From: an uncultured Lachnoclostridium sp.
Lineage (GTDB): Bacteria > Bacillota > Clostridia > Lachnospirales > Lachnospiraceae
NCBI GenBank assembly: GCA_958425285.1
Contig: CATZVV010000002.1
Span: 1-27,888 of the forward strand
DNA length: 27,888 bases
Reading direction: 5' to 3'
The notes under the pieces: model-generated
Database searches by the model: none
Seen by the model: the letters and a program-made list of their open reading frames with translations, nothing else
Told to the model about the DNA's origin: nothing
In this document: one piece after another, positions 8,036-16,332 of the stretch
How the letters are laid out: every line of letters starts with the position of its first letter
How positions within the stretch are numbered: position 1 is the stretch's first letter
Made by a program: the position numbers and the translations under genes

Positions 8036-9442
8036 ATGAAAAATTTTATGGATCAGGATTTTCTATTACGAACAGAGACTGCAAGAAAATTATATCATGA
8101 ATATGCCGCCCAAGTGCCGGTACTGGATTATCATTGCCATCTGAGCCCAGAGGAAATCGCAAATGATATTTCTTTTGACAATATTACCGAATTATGGCTT
8201 GGTGGTGATCATTACAAATGGCGCATTATGCGTTCAAACGGTGTAGATGAAAAGTATATTACCGGGGATGCACCTGCCATTGAAAAATTTGAGGCATTCG
8301 CAAAGACTTTGCCCAAATGCATTGGGAACCCGATGTATCACTGGTGTCATCTGGAATTACAACGTTATTTTGGATATATGGGGACTTTGGATGAAAATAC
8401 GTGGAAAGAAGTGTGGGATTTAACTTATCAGAAATTACATCAATCGGACATGACAGCAAAAAATCTGATACGTAAGTCAAATGTAACACTTGTCTGTACG
8501 ACGGATGATCCGATTGATGATTTGCATTGGCATAAGGAAATTGCAGCAGATGATTCTTTTTCTGTTCAGGTTCTGCCGGCATGGCGTCCGGATTTGGCAA
8601 TGAGTCCCGAAAAAGAGGGATTTGTAGATTACATAGAAAAACTTTCTGAAGTAAGTGGAATAAAAGTTGATTGTTTCACAAGTTTAATCAGTGCACTTAT
8701 GAAACGATTGGATTATTTTGAACAGTGTGGATGTGTCGTAACAGATCATGGTTTGGATTTTGCAGAATTTGTAAAAGTTTCGGCTCAGGAGATGGAAGAG
8801 ATTTTTACCAAAAGTATGAAACAGGAACAGCTTACGCTTCGTGAACAGCAGGCATTCCGTACGATGACAATGATTGAACTTGGAAAAGAGTATGCCAAAC
8901 GGGGAATGGCAATGCAACTGCATTATGGTGCGAAGAGAGAAAATAATGAAAAAGTTTTTCTGACAGCGGGAGCAAATGCCGGGATTGACTGCATTAATGA
9001 AAGGGGATTTGTTTCGGATGTGGCAGAATTTTTGAATGAATTGGAGAAAACGGATGAACTTCCGAAAACCATTATTTATTCTTTAAATCCGATTGACAAT
9101 GCCCTGATTGGGACGATGATCGGCTGCTTTCAGGGAACAGAGGTGCCGGGAAAAATTCAACAGGGTTCGGCGTGGTGGTTTAATGACCATAAGCCGGGAA
9201 TGACAGAGCAGATTACATCTTTGGCAAGTCTTGGAATTCTTGGAAACTTTGTTGGTATGCTGACAGACTCGAGAAGTTTTGTTTCTTATCCGAGACATGA
9301 GTATTTCCGCCGCATTTTGTGCAATTTTATAGGCGGTCTCGTGGAAAATGGTGAATATCCGCAGGATTATGAAATTTTAGGTCATATGGTACAGGATATT
9401 TCTTATTATAATGCAGTAAGATATTTTGGTTTTAATTTATAA
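8036..9442 (+). CDS. uxaC: Glucuronate (uronate) isomerase
   Basis: UxaC converts D-glucuronate to D-fructuronate (and galacturonate to tagaturonate), the first step of cytoplasmic hexuronate breakdown. The 468-residue length is normal for the family. Family-typical stretches are visible from end to end: the metal-binding LDYHCHLSPEEIA with His33 and His35 near the start, TDDPIDDLHWH, MAMQLHYGAKREN, the GSAWWFNDH block and the late LTDSRSFVSYPRHEYFRRIL. ATG 8036 follows AAGGAGGACA. The GH115 gene comes 71 nt later on the same strand with no terminator between. This joins release of glucuronic acid from xylan side chains with its isomerisation. The next enzymes (UxuB, UxuA, KdgK, Eda) are not in the window and must be elsewhere. 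Confidence 0.97.
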   Translation: MKNFMDQDFLLRTETARKLYHEYAAQVPVLDYHCHLSPEEIANDISFDNITELWLGGDHYKWRIMRSNGVDEKYITGDAPAIEKFEAFAKTLPKCIGNPMYHWCHLELQRYFGYMGTLDENTWKEVWDLTYQKLHQSDMTAKNLIRKSNVTLVCTTDDPIDDLHWHKEIAADDSFSVQVLPAWRPDLAMSPEKEGFVDYIEKLSEVSGIKVDCFTSLISALMKRLDYFEQCGCVVTDHGLDFAEFVKVSAQEMEEIFTKSMKQEQLTLREQQAFRTMTMIELGKEYAKRGMAMQLHYGAKRENNEKVFLTAGANAGIDCINERGFVSDVAEFLNELEKTDELPKTIIYSLNPIDNALIGTMIGCFQGTEVPGKIQQGSAWWFNDHKPGMTEQITSLASLGILGNFVGMLTDSRSFVSYPRHEYFRRILCNFIGGLVENGEYPQDYEILGHMVQDISYYNAVRYFGFNL

Positions 9443-9513
9443 TTTTTGACGGCGCGGTGCTTATAAAATGGAGTTTATGATTACATAGAAAACTGTGCAG
9501 AAATGAGGGAAGA

Positions 9514-12348
9514 ATGAAGCAATTTTTTTTAGTAAAAGATGAAAGTGCAGCATCCATTTATATTGATAAAAATAGTGTAGATGCAAAAGGGCTTTTTTTA
9601 ATGGCAGAAACTTTTGCAGAAGATGTGAAGACGATTACAGGTGTCAGTCCAAAGGTGGTATCAGAGGAAAAAGAAGGTCCAATGATAGTAGTAGGTGCAG
9701 TAGGTGCCTGTGATGTGATTGACCGGATGGCAGAAGAGGGCAAACTGGATATAAGCGATGTGGTTGGCAAGAGAGAGGTATTTAAAATTGCCTTTGTGGA
9801 AGATAAGCTAATTGTTACCGGAAGTGAGCGAATCGCTCCTTTGTTCGGACTTTTTGAAATATCTGCTGAAATGGGAGTCTCCCCATGGATTTACTGGGCA
9901 GATGTAATACCAAAAAAGCGGAAAGAAATAACTTTTGATGAAAGTATCTGCCGTACGTCCAAAGAACCTTCTGTTAAATATCGTGGTTTCTTTATGAATG
10001 ATGAGTGGCCTTGTCTTGGAAATTATGTGATGAATACGTTTGGTGATTTTAATGCAGAATTTTACCGTAAAGTTTTTGAACTTTTGTTACGTTTGAAAGG
10101 AAATTATTTCTGGCCGGCAATGTGGTCTGCTTCATTCCCTTTGGATGGTGGAAATGGAAATCCGCTTGGGAATATGGAGTTATCCGATGCCCTTGGAATT
10201 ACCGCATGCTTTTCCCATCATGAGCCGATGACCCGTGCAAGTGAGGAATGGGATAAGGTAAAGAGTGAGAGAAATGGGGAAGGATACGGTGCAGACTGGA
10301 ATTATTATACGAACAGTGATGGACTTTATAAATACTGGAGTGATGGACTGGAGCGTGACAAGCATTTAAAAAATATGATTGTCATAGGTATGCGTGGAGA
10401 GAGGGATTCCTTTATGTTGGGACCGGATTCTACGATTCAGGAAAATGTAGATTTACTTGAAAAGATTATAACGGATCAGAAGCAGATTATAAAGGATAAA
10501 CACTGTGAGGATATGCCACAGATGCTGGCACTTTATAAAGAGGTAGAGGATTACTATTATGGGAGCAAAGATTCCAAAGGATTATGTGAACTGGATTTGC
10601 TCGATGATGTTATTTTAATGCTTGCCGATGACAATTTTGGAAATGTAAGACGTCTTCCAACGAAGGAAAACCGAAACCGCAAGGCAGGGTGGGGACTTTA
10701 TTACCATTTTGATTATCATGGTGCTCCGATTTCTTATGAATGGGTTTCTTCCATGCCATTGCAGAAAACATGGGAACAGGTTTCGATGGCATATGATTAT
10801 GGAATTCGTGACTTATGGATTGTGAATGTAGGAGATTTACGTCCTCAGGAATTGCCGCTTTCTTATTTTATGTCTTTGGCATATGATTTTGAGACATGGG
10901 GGACCGATCATATTAATCAGACAGAAAAGTTCTTGCAGCAATGGGTTGAACAGCAGTTTGGGGCTTCTGTTTCAGATGAAAAGGTAAAAGCAGATATAGC
11001 AGATGTCTTATTTGGTTATGCCAGAATGCATGGAAACCGCAAGCCGGAAGCAACTTCCCCGGAGACCTATCATGTGACACATTTTAATGAAGCAAAACGA
11101 AAGCTTAAGGAATTTGATGCATTGGCGAAAAAGGCGGAAAACATAAAGTCGGTGATACCGGAGACTGCCATGGATGCATTTTATAGTCTCGTCTATTTTC
11201 CTGCTGTTGCCGGCGCAAACCTACAGAAGGCAAATATTTATGCAGCCTTGAATCAGTGGTATGCTGAAAATGGTGCTAAGGCTGCTGTTGAATATAAGGA
11301 AAAGGTCAACCAGTGTATTGAAATTGATAAAGAAATGACAGATTATTATCATAATGTTATGGCGAATGGAAAATGGAACGGAATGATGTTGTCAAAGCAC
11401 TTCTGCTTCGAAGACTGGAATGATGAGGGAAGTCATTATCCAATTACAGTAGATGTATCCGTTCCATCGGGTAGGAGAATGCTCGTACATGTGGAGAATC
11501 AAGATATAATGTTATCAGAAGCTACAACATCACTACCGGAATTTGTGAACGTAACAGATTCATCGTATACGGTTGAAATTGTGAATGGTGCAACGGAAGA
11601 ATTTGACTACACGGCTTCTACAGATGTAGACTGGGTTGTTTTATCAAAAACCTCTGGGCATGTCAATTCGGCAGATACGATAAAGGTTCGCGTTGATTTT
11701 ACAAAAATTCACAAAGATTCCCATGCAGTGATTACAATCAAAGGAGCAGACGCAGAAGTAACTGTCCTTGTGAGTGCAAAAGTTGTGGACACATCTACAT
11801 TGCCAGAAAATACGTTTATTGGTACGGATGGTATTATTTCTATGGAGGCAGAGCATTTTGCAAAAGCAGAAAGCTTTGGAATCTATGAATGGAAAAAGAT
11901 TGATAACTATGGGAAAACACTTTCTTCCATGAAAGTATATCCGACAACGGAAAATTTTGATCGTATTGGAGAAGCTCCAAAGCTGACTTATCGTGTATGG
12001 ATTGATGAAGAAGCGGAATATACCCTTCAAACCATTGTTGCACCAACGAATAGTCTGGAGGATGGCAGAAAAATGAGATTTGCAATTTCTGTTGACAATG
12101 GAGAATGGAATGAAGTTGATACATTAGGTGATAATTACTTTATTGGTGCAGGTTTTGGCGGTACACCATGGGGTGACGGTGTATTGAATAACTGTCATAC
12201 AGCAGAAATTAGTATAAAGTTACAAAAAGGTGTGCATGAGTTGACGTTATGTGCAGTGGATGCGGGACTGGTTTTACAGAAATTGGTACTGTATAAAGAT
12301 GAATTGGCGGAAAGTTACTTTGGACCAATTGAATCAGGAAGAGTATGA
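9514..12348 (+). CDS. GH115 xylan alpha-1,2-glucuronidase, cytoplasmic
   Basis: Glycoside hydrolase family 115 enzymes remove (4-O-methyl-)glucuronic acid from xylan or xylo-oligosaccharides. The 944-residue protein has the family order: an N-terminal domain (to about residue 150), the catalytic barrel beginning SVKYRGFFMNDEWP (about 153-166), with LKGNYFWPAMWSASFP (about 192-207), CFSHHEPMTRASEEW and VIGMRGERDSFMLGPD, then a helical region, and a C-terminal beta domain starting near FIGTDGIISMEAEHFAKAES. No signal peptide is present (start MKQFFLVKDESAAS), so it acts inside the cell on imported oligosaccharides. ATG 9514 follows GAGGGAAG. With uxaC upstream it forms a two-gene glucuronate-release unit. 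A close alternative function on another glucuronidated glycan cannot be excluded. Confidence 0.93.
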   Translation: MKQFFLVKDESAASIYIDKNSVDAKGLFLMAETFAEDVKTITGVSPKVVSEEKEGPMIVVGAVGACDVIDRMAEEGKLDISDVVGKREVFKIAFVEDKLIVTGSERIAPLFGLFEISAEMGVSPWIYWADVIPKKRKEITFDESICRTSKEPSVKYRGFFMNDEWPCLGNYVMNTFGDFNAEFYRKVFELLLRLKGNYFWPAMWSASFPLDGGNGNPLGNMELSDALGITACFSHHEPMTRASEEWDKVKSERNGEGYGADWNYYTNSDGLYKYWSDGLERDKHLKNMIVIGMRGERDSFMLGPDSTIQENVDLLEKIITDQKQIIKDKHCEDMPQMLALYKEVEDYYYGSKDSKGLCELDLLDDVILMLADDNFGNVRRLPTKENRNRKAGWGLYYHFDYHGAPISYEWVSSMPLQKTWEQVSMAYDYGIRDLWIVNVGDLRPQELPLSYFMSLAYDFETWGTDHINQTEKFLQQWVEQQFGASVSDEKVKADIADVLFGYARMHGNRKPEATSPETYHVTHFNEAKRKLKEFDALAKKAENIKSVIPETAMDAFYSLVYFPAVAGANLQKANIYAALNQWYAENGAKAAVEYKEKVNQCIEIDKEMTDYYHNVMANGKWNGMMLSKHFCFEDWNDEGSHYPITVDVSVPSGRRMLVHVENQDIMLSEATTSLPEFVNVTDSSYTVEIVNGATEEFDYTASTDVDWVVLSKTSGHVNSADTIKVRVDFTKIHKDSHAVITIKGADAEVTVLVSAKVVDTSTLPENTFIGTDGIISMEAEHFAKAESFGIYEWKKIDNYGKTLSSMKVYPTTENFDRIGEAPKLTYRVWIDEEAEYTLQTIVAPTNSLEDGRKMRFAISVDNGEWNEVDTLGDNYFIGAGFGGTPWGDGVLNNCHTAEISIKLQKGVHELTLCAVDAGLVLQKLVLYKDELAESYFGPIESGRV

Positions 12349-12365
12349 AGCACATAAAAATTGGG

Positions 12366-12404
12366 AATAATCTCCTTTAGACAATTGTTCTAAAGGAGAT
12401 TATT
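12366..12404 (+). promoter_or_regulatory. Perfect 16-bp hairpin burying the ribosome binding site of the OPT gene
   Basis: Bases 12366-12381 and 12389-12404 are perfect reverse complements around the 7-nt loop CAATTGT. The right arm contains AAAGGAG (12392-12398), the only ribosome binding site for ATG 12406, which begins one base after the stem. When folded, the hairpin would block translation. It also follows the GH115 stop by 18 nt, so it may act as a terminator, although no U tract follows. Confidence 0.8.
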
Positions 12405-12405
12405 T

Positions 12406-14235
12406 ATGAAGGATGAAAAAGAGTTTAAGCCTTATATTTCGGCGGAAAAAAGTCCGAAAGAATTTACTGTATCGTCAATTGTTTTAGGTATTATTTTGGC
12501 GGTTGTATTTGGTGCGGCAAATGCGTATCTGGGATTGCGGGTAGGAATGACCGTTTCGGCATCCATTCCGGCAGCTGTTATTTCTATGGGGATTTTGCGA
12601 GTCCTTTTTCGACGCGAATCTATATTAGAAAACAATTTAGTGCAGACAATTGGATCTGCAGGTGAGTCGGTTGCAGCAGGAGCAATTTTTACAATACCGG
12701 CGTTGTTTTTATGGGCGGAAGAGGGCAAGAGTGCCTTCCCATCTTTAACAGAAGTTATGATTATCTCATTACTTGGAGGTATTTTAGGTGTTTTGTTTAT
12801 GGTTCCTTTGCGACGGGCTTTGGTTGTAAAAGAACATAGGAATCTGCCATATCCGGAAGGCTCTGCCTGTGCGGAAGTGCTGCTTGCCGGAGAGACGGGA
12901 GGGGAAAAGGCAAGGACTGTATTTGCAGGACTTGGCATAGCAGGTATTTACAAATTTATTGTAGATGGGGTAAAGGCTTTCCCGAGTCAGATTCATTTTG
13001 AAATCACTAAGTTAGGGGGTGGATTTGGTATAGATGCTCTCCCTGCATTAACTGGTGTCGGATATATCTGTGGATTGCGAATTGCTTCCTATATGTTTGC
13101 GGGTGGTATTTTAGCATGGCTTGGTTTGATTCCTCTTGTGAAATTATTCGGGGATGCTGAGGTGGCAGCAATGGATTCCTTTTCTATCTGGAGCGGAACA
13201 ATTAAATATGTCGGGGCAGGTGCTGTTGCAGCTGGTGGAATTATCAGTCTTATCAAATCTATGCCAATGATTGTTCAGACTTTTTTTAAATTGGGAAGTG
13301 GCTATGAACGTGGGAATGGAGAAAAAGCAGTAAAGCGGACGGAGCGGGATTTGCCAATGAAACTTATTCTATTTGCTATTTTAATTATATCTATTTTAAT
13401 TTGGCTTTTGCCGGTTATTCCGGTTAACCTTCTGGGGGCAGCAATTATAGTTATATTTGGTTTTGTTTTTGCAACTGTTTCCTCCAGATTGGTTGGTCTC
13501 GTAGGAAGTAGTAATAATCCGGTATCCGGTATGACGATTGCAACATTAATTATTGCAGCTATTGCTTTTAAATGGTCTGGTTATAGTGGTGTGAGCGGTA
13601 TGGTAAGCGTAATTGCTACAGCTTCTATTATCTGTATTGTAACAGCAGTGGCCGGAGATACTTCTCAGGATTTAAAGACTGGATATTTGCTTGGAGCGAC
13701 ACCCGCCAGACAGCAAATAGGAGAGGTCATTGGAGTCATTGCATCTTCGGTTACAATTGGAGGTGTTCTTTATCTGCTTAGTAAGGCATGGGGATATGGA
13801 AGTGAAAGTCTTCCGGCTCCACAGGCAACATTGATGAAAATGATTGTAGAAGGAGTTATGGAGGGAAACCTGCCATGGGTGCTTGTTTTTGTAGGGGCTT
13901 TTCTTGCGATTGCAATGGAAATTATGAGGATTCCGGTGCTTCCATTTGCGGTCGGTCTGTATCTTCCGGTTCATTTAAGTGCCGGAATTATGGTTGGAGG
14001 AATTGTACGGGAAATCGTGAAAAAAAGAAGGGGAGGAGAAACTGCTGGTATACTTTATTCTTCCGGAATGATTGCAGGGGAGGGACTAATTGGAATCTTG
14101 CTTGCTATTTTCGCCATTTCAGGTTTTGAACCAGATATTGGAATGCCATTAGGACAGTGGGGTACAGTAATTTTCTTCTTGGTACTCATTGCTCTTTTCT
14201 TTTACTTTTCACGAAGGGAACAGGGAGAATCATAG
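12406..14235 (+). CDS. OPT-family oligopeptide transporter
   Basis: This 609-residue, strongly hydrophobic protein belongs to the oligopeptide transporter (OPT) family of proton-coupled symporters. Family hallmarks are the N-terminal KEFTVSSIVLGIILAVVFG and AANAYLGLRVGMTVSASIPA segment, EGSACAEVLLAGE, and the later SSNNPVSGMTIATL and GDTSQDLKTGYLLGATP blocks, all characteristic of the prokaryotic branch. About 15 membrane segments are apparent. Bacterial members move peptides or metal-chelate complexes; the substrate is not evident. ATG 12406 has its Shine-Dalgarno inside the hairpin described at 12366-12404. A clear terminator is not seen after the stop; a weak stem at 14385-14414 is the only candidate. 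A connection with the glucuronidase genes in front is possible only through readthrough. Confidence 0.93.
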   Translation: MKDEKEFKPYISAEKSPKEFTVSSIVLGIILAVVFGAANAYLGLRVGMTVSASIPAAVISMGILRVLFRRESILENNLVQTIGSAGESVAAGAIFTIPALFLWAEEGKSAFPSLTEVMIISLLGGILGVLFMVPLRRALVVKEHRNLPYPEGSACAEVLLAGETGGEKARTVFAGLGIAGIYKFIVDGVKAFPSQIHFEITKLGGGFGIDALPALTGVGYICGLRIASYMFAGGILAWLGLIPLVKLFGDAEVAAMDSFSIWSGTIKYVGAGAVAAGGIISLIKSMPMIVQTFFKLGSGYERGNGEKAVKRTERDLPMKLILFAILIISILIWLLPVIPVNLLGAAIIVIFGFVFATVSSRLVGLVGSSNNPVSGMTIATLIIAAIAFKWSGYSGVSGMVSVIATASIICIVTAVAGDTSQDLKTGYLLGATPARQQIGEVIGVIASSVTIGGVLYLLSKAWGYGSESLPAPQATLMKMIVEGVMEGNLPWVLVFVGAFLAIAMEIMRIPVLPFAVGLYLPVHLSAGIMVGGIVREIVKKRRGGETAGILYSSGMIAGEGLIGILLAIFAISGFEPDIGMPLGQWGTVIFFLVLIALFFYFSRREQGES

Positions 14236-14390
14236 CGCTTGCTTTAAGGTGGCATGTAAATTTAATCAGTATCTCAAAAATTAACAAAAACAGGAAAAAC
14301 CACATGAAGTGCGTAATTAAAAAATATTTCAGTGTAAAAAGTAGATTGTGCAGACAAAAAATAAAAAACTGAAAAAAATAAAAAACCACC

Positions 14391-14419
14391 TTGACAAATA
14401 CTGTTATAGGTGGTATTTT
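14391..14419 (+). promoter_or_regulatory. Sigma-A promoter of hrcA-grpE-dnaK operon
   Basis: A perfect -35 TTGACA (14391-14396) and a 17-bp spacer lead to TATTTT (14414-14419), with TG at 14411-14412 giving an extended -10. Transcription would start about 14426, just before the CIRCE operator. Confidence 0.8.
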
Positions 14420-14434
14420 TAGTTTAGCAATTGA

Positions 14435-14461
14435 TTAGCACTCGAAAAGAGTGAGTGCTAA
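14435..14461 (+). promoter_or_regulatory. CIRCE operator (HrcA binding site)
   Basis: TTAGCACTC (14435-14443), 9 bases, GAGTGCTAA (14453-14461) is a perfect match to the CIRCE consensus. HrcA bound here blocks transcription of hrcA-grpE-dnaK and is released when unfolded protein titrates GroE, the known mechanism in Firmicutes. It lies just downstream of the promoter -10 box. Confidence 0.98.
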
Positions 14462-14582
14462 CAAGCATAACAAAAGGCTTTTTGTATAACAATAATTGCG
14501 ACAGGTTTATCAGAGGGCAGTTCGAACGTTGTGAGATACGAACTGGAGTGTGCGGAAGGTGCATACTGGATAGGAGGTAAAC

Positions 14583-15635
14583 ATGAGTGAGATGGAAAAT
14601 GAGAATTCATTGGATGAGAGAAAAGTAAAGATATTGCAGGCGATTATCCGGAACTATATGGAGACGGGAGAACCAGTTGGTTCAAGGACAGTATCCAAAT
14701 ATACAGATTTGAATTTGAGTTCCGCAACGATTCGGAATGAGATGTCCGATTTAGAAGAGATGGGATACATTCTTCAGCCCTATACTTCAGCAGGAAGAAT
14801 TCCTTCCGATAAGGCATATCGGTTTTATGTCGATCAATTGATGACAGATAAGGAGCAGGAAGTAGAGGATATGAAGGAGCTGCTTGTAGAGAAAGCAGAT
14901 AAAATTGATTTACTGCTTCAACAGGTAGCAAAGCTTTTGGCTGAAAATACAAATTATACAACAATGGTAAGTCAGCCGAAATATGAGCATAAAAAAATAA
15001 AATTTATTCAGATTAACCAGATAACAGGAAATCAGCTTTTGGTTATATTGGTTTTAAATAATAATCATGTCAGCAATAAGTTTATTAATCTGGAACAGGA
15101 GTTGGAAGATGGAGTAGTTCCACAATTGAGTTTCATATTCAATGCCGCGCTGAACGGTCTTGACTTTACAGAAATCAATATGCAGATGATGCAGCAAATA
15201 AAAGAGCAGGCCGGAGATTACAGTGACTTAGCCGGGAGCATATTGGATGCAATCGGTGAAGTGATGAGTGAAGTAGATGATTCCAAGGTCTATACATCCG
15301 GAGCAACCAATATTTTAAAATATCCAGAACTGACAGATAAAGGTATGGTAACGGAGTTGTTATCCACATTTGAAGAAAAACAGATGCTGAGTGCATGGGT
15401 GGATGACAAACCTAAAGAGGAACATGGGATTCAAGTTTATATCGGAGAAGAGTCGCCGGTAGAATCCATGAGAGATTGTTCTGTTGTAACGGCAACATAC
15501 CAGATTGAAGAAGGAGTTTATGGTAAAATTGGTATTGTTGGTCCAAAGCGAATGAACTATGAAAAGGTTGTATCCACATTGAAAAATTGTATGAATCAAT
15601 TGGATGACATATTTAAGAATAGAATGGAGGATTAG
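14583..15635 (+). CDS. hrcA: Heat-inducible transcription repressor HrcA
   Basis: HrcA binds CIRCE and represses the class I heat-shock genes. The 350-residue product has the N-terminal winged helix (LDERKVKILQAIIRNYMETG, then SSATIRNEMSDLEEMGYI), the family signature QPYTSAGRIPSDKAYRFYVD, a GAF-like middle and the C-terminal end with GPKRMNYEKVVSTLKNCM. ATG 14583 follows TAGGAGGTAAAC. It is the first gene after promoter and CIRCE, so it is autoregulated. grpE begins 1 nt after its stop. Nothing unusual seen. Confidence 0.98.
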   Translation: MSEMENENSLDERKVKILQAIIRNYMETGEPVGSRTVSKYTDLNLSSATIRNEMSDLEEMGYILQPYTSAGRIPSDKAYRFYVDQLMTDKEQEVEDMKELLVEKADKIDLLLQQVAKLLAENTNYTTMVSQPKYEHKKIKFIQINQITGNQLLVILVLNNNHVSNKFINLEQELEDGVVPQLSFIFNAALNGLDFTEINMQMMQQIKEQAGDYSDLAGSILDAIGEVMSEVDDSKVYTSGATNILKYPELTDKGMVTELLSTFEEKQMLSAWVDDKPKEEHGIQVYIGEESPVESMRDCSVVTATYQIEEGVYGKIGIVGPKRMNYEKVVSTLKNCMNQLDDIFKNRMED

Positions 15636-15636
15636 C

Positions 15637-16296
15637 GTGGCAGAAACAAATCGTGAAAAAGACAGGGAGCAGATTTTACCGGAGGAAGCAGTGAAGGATG
15701 CTGTAAAAGAGGAAGCAGAAGTCCGGGCAGAACAGCAGGAGGAAAGCAGAAAATCTGAGTCAGAAGATGCACCGGATGTGCAGGAGGATGCCGTTCAGGA
15801 TAAAAAGAATCAGAATAAGAAAACTGACAAAAAAGGAAAGGGCATCAAAAAGAAAAAAGATAAGAAAGACGAAAAGATTGAAGAGTTAAGTGACCGTCTG
15901 ATGCGGAATATGGCAGAGTTTGAAAATTTCCGAAAGCGCTCTGAAAAAGAGAAAAATGCAATGTTTGAGATGGGTGCAAAATCAGTCATAGAGAAAATTC
16001 TTCCTGTCGTGGATAACTTTGAGAGGGGAATGGATGCATTGACAGAGGAAGAAAAAGAAAGTCCATTTGTAAAAGGAATTGAAGCTGTTTATAAGCAACT
16101 TATGACAAGTTTGGAAGAAATTGGTGTTTTGCCAATTGAGGCTTATGGTCAGGAGTTTAACCCAGAACTTCACAATGCAGTTATGCATGACGAAGATGAG
16201 AATTTTGGTGAGAATACCATTTCACAGGAATTCCAAAAAGGGTATATGTATAAAGAAAGTGTGGTTAGACACAGCATGGTAAAAGTTTCAAATTAA
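15637..16296 (+). CDS. grpE: Nucleotide exchange factor GrpE
   Basis: GrpE releases ADP from DnaK and acts as a thermosensor. The product is 219 residues from GTG 15637, which has ATGGAGGA at 15623-15630 in front and lies 1 nt after hrcA. The frame is open further upstream, inside hrcA, but an earlier start would overlap hrcA by 32 bases with no ribosome binding site. Residues 1 to about 75 are a highly charged tail (acidic, then a Lys-rich block near KKGKGIKKKKDKKDEK), longer than in many homologues. Then come the coiled coil (LMRNMAEFENFRKRSEKEKN) and the beta domain with EAYGQEFNPELHNAVMH, the part that contacts DnaK. Confidence 0.97.
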   Translation: MAETNREKDREQILPEEAVKDAVKEEAEVRAEQQEESRKSESEDAPDVQEDAVQDKKNQNKKTDKKGKGIKKKKDKKDEKIEELSDRLMRNMAEFENFRKRSEKEKNAMFEMGAKSVIEKILPVVDNFERGMDALTEEEKESPFVKGIEAVYKQLMTSLEEIGVLPIEAYGQEFNPELHNAVMHDEDENFGENTISQEFQKGYMYKESVVRHSMVKVSN

Positions 16297-16332
16297 TTTC
16301 AGGTTAAAACAATGAAAGGTTAGGTGTTTATA

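Larger units (their letters stand above)
14236..14582 (+). other. Intergenic control region of the heat-shock operon
   Basis: This 347-base gap has no gene. Its first 150 bases are AT-rich and featureless to me. From 14391 it holds the heat-shock promoter and a perfect CIRCE operator, then a leader of about 120 nt to hrcA. A short inverted repeat (ACCACC 14385-14390, GGTGGT 14409-14414) brackets the -35 box and is followed by ATTTTT. It could be a weak terminator for the OPT gene. Confidence 0.7.

Noticed and set aside
9446..9469. Promoter before the GH115 gene (TTGACG ... TATAAA)
   Set aside because: The boxes are only 10-12 bp apart, too close for a sigma-A promoter; cotranscription with uxaC is more likely.
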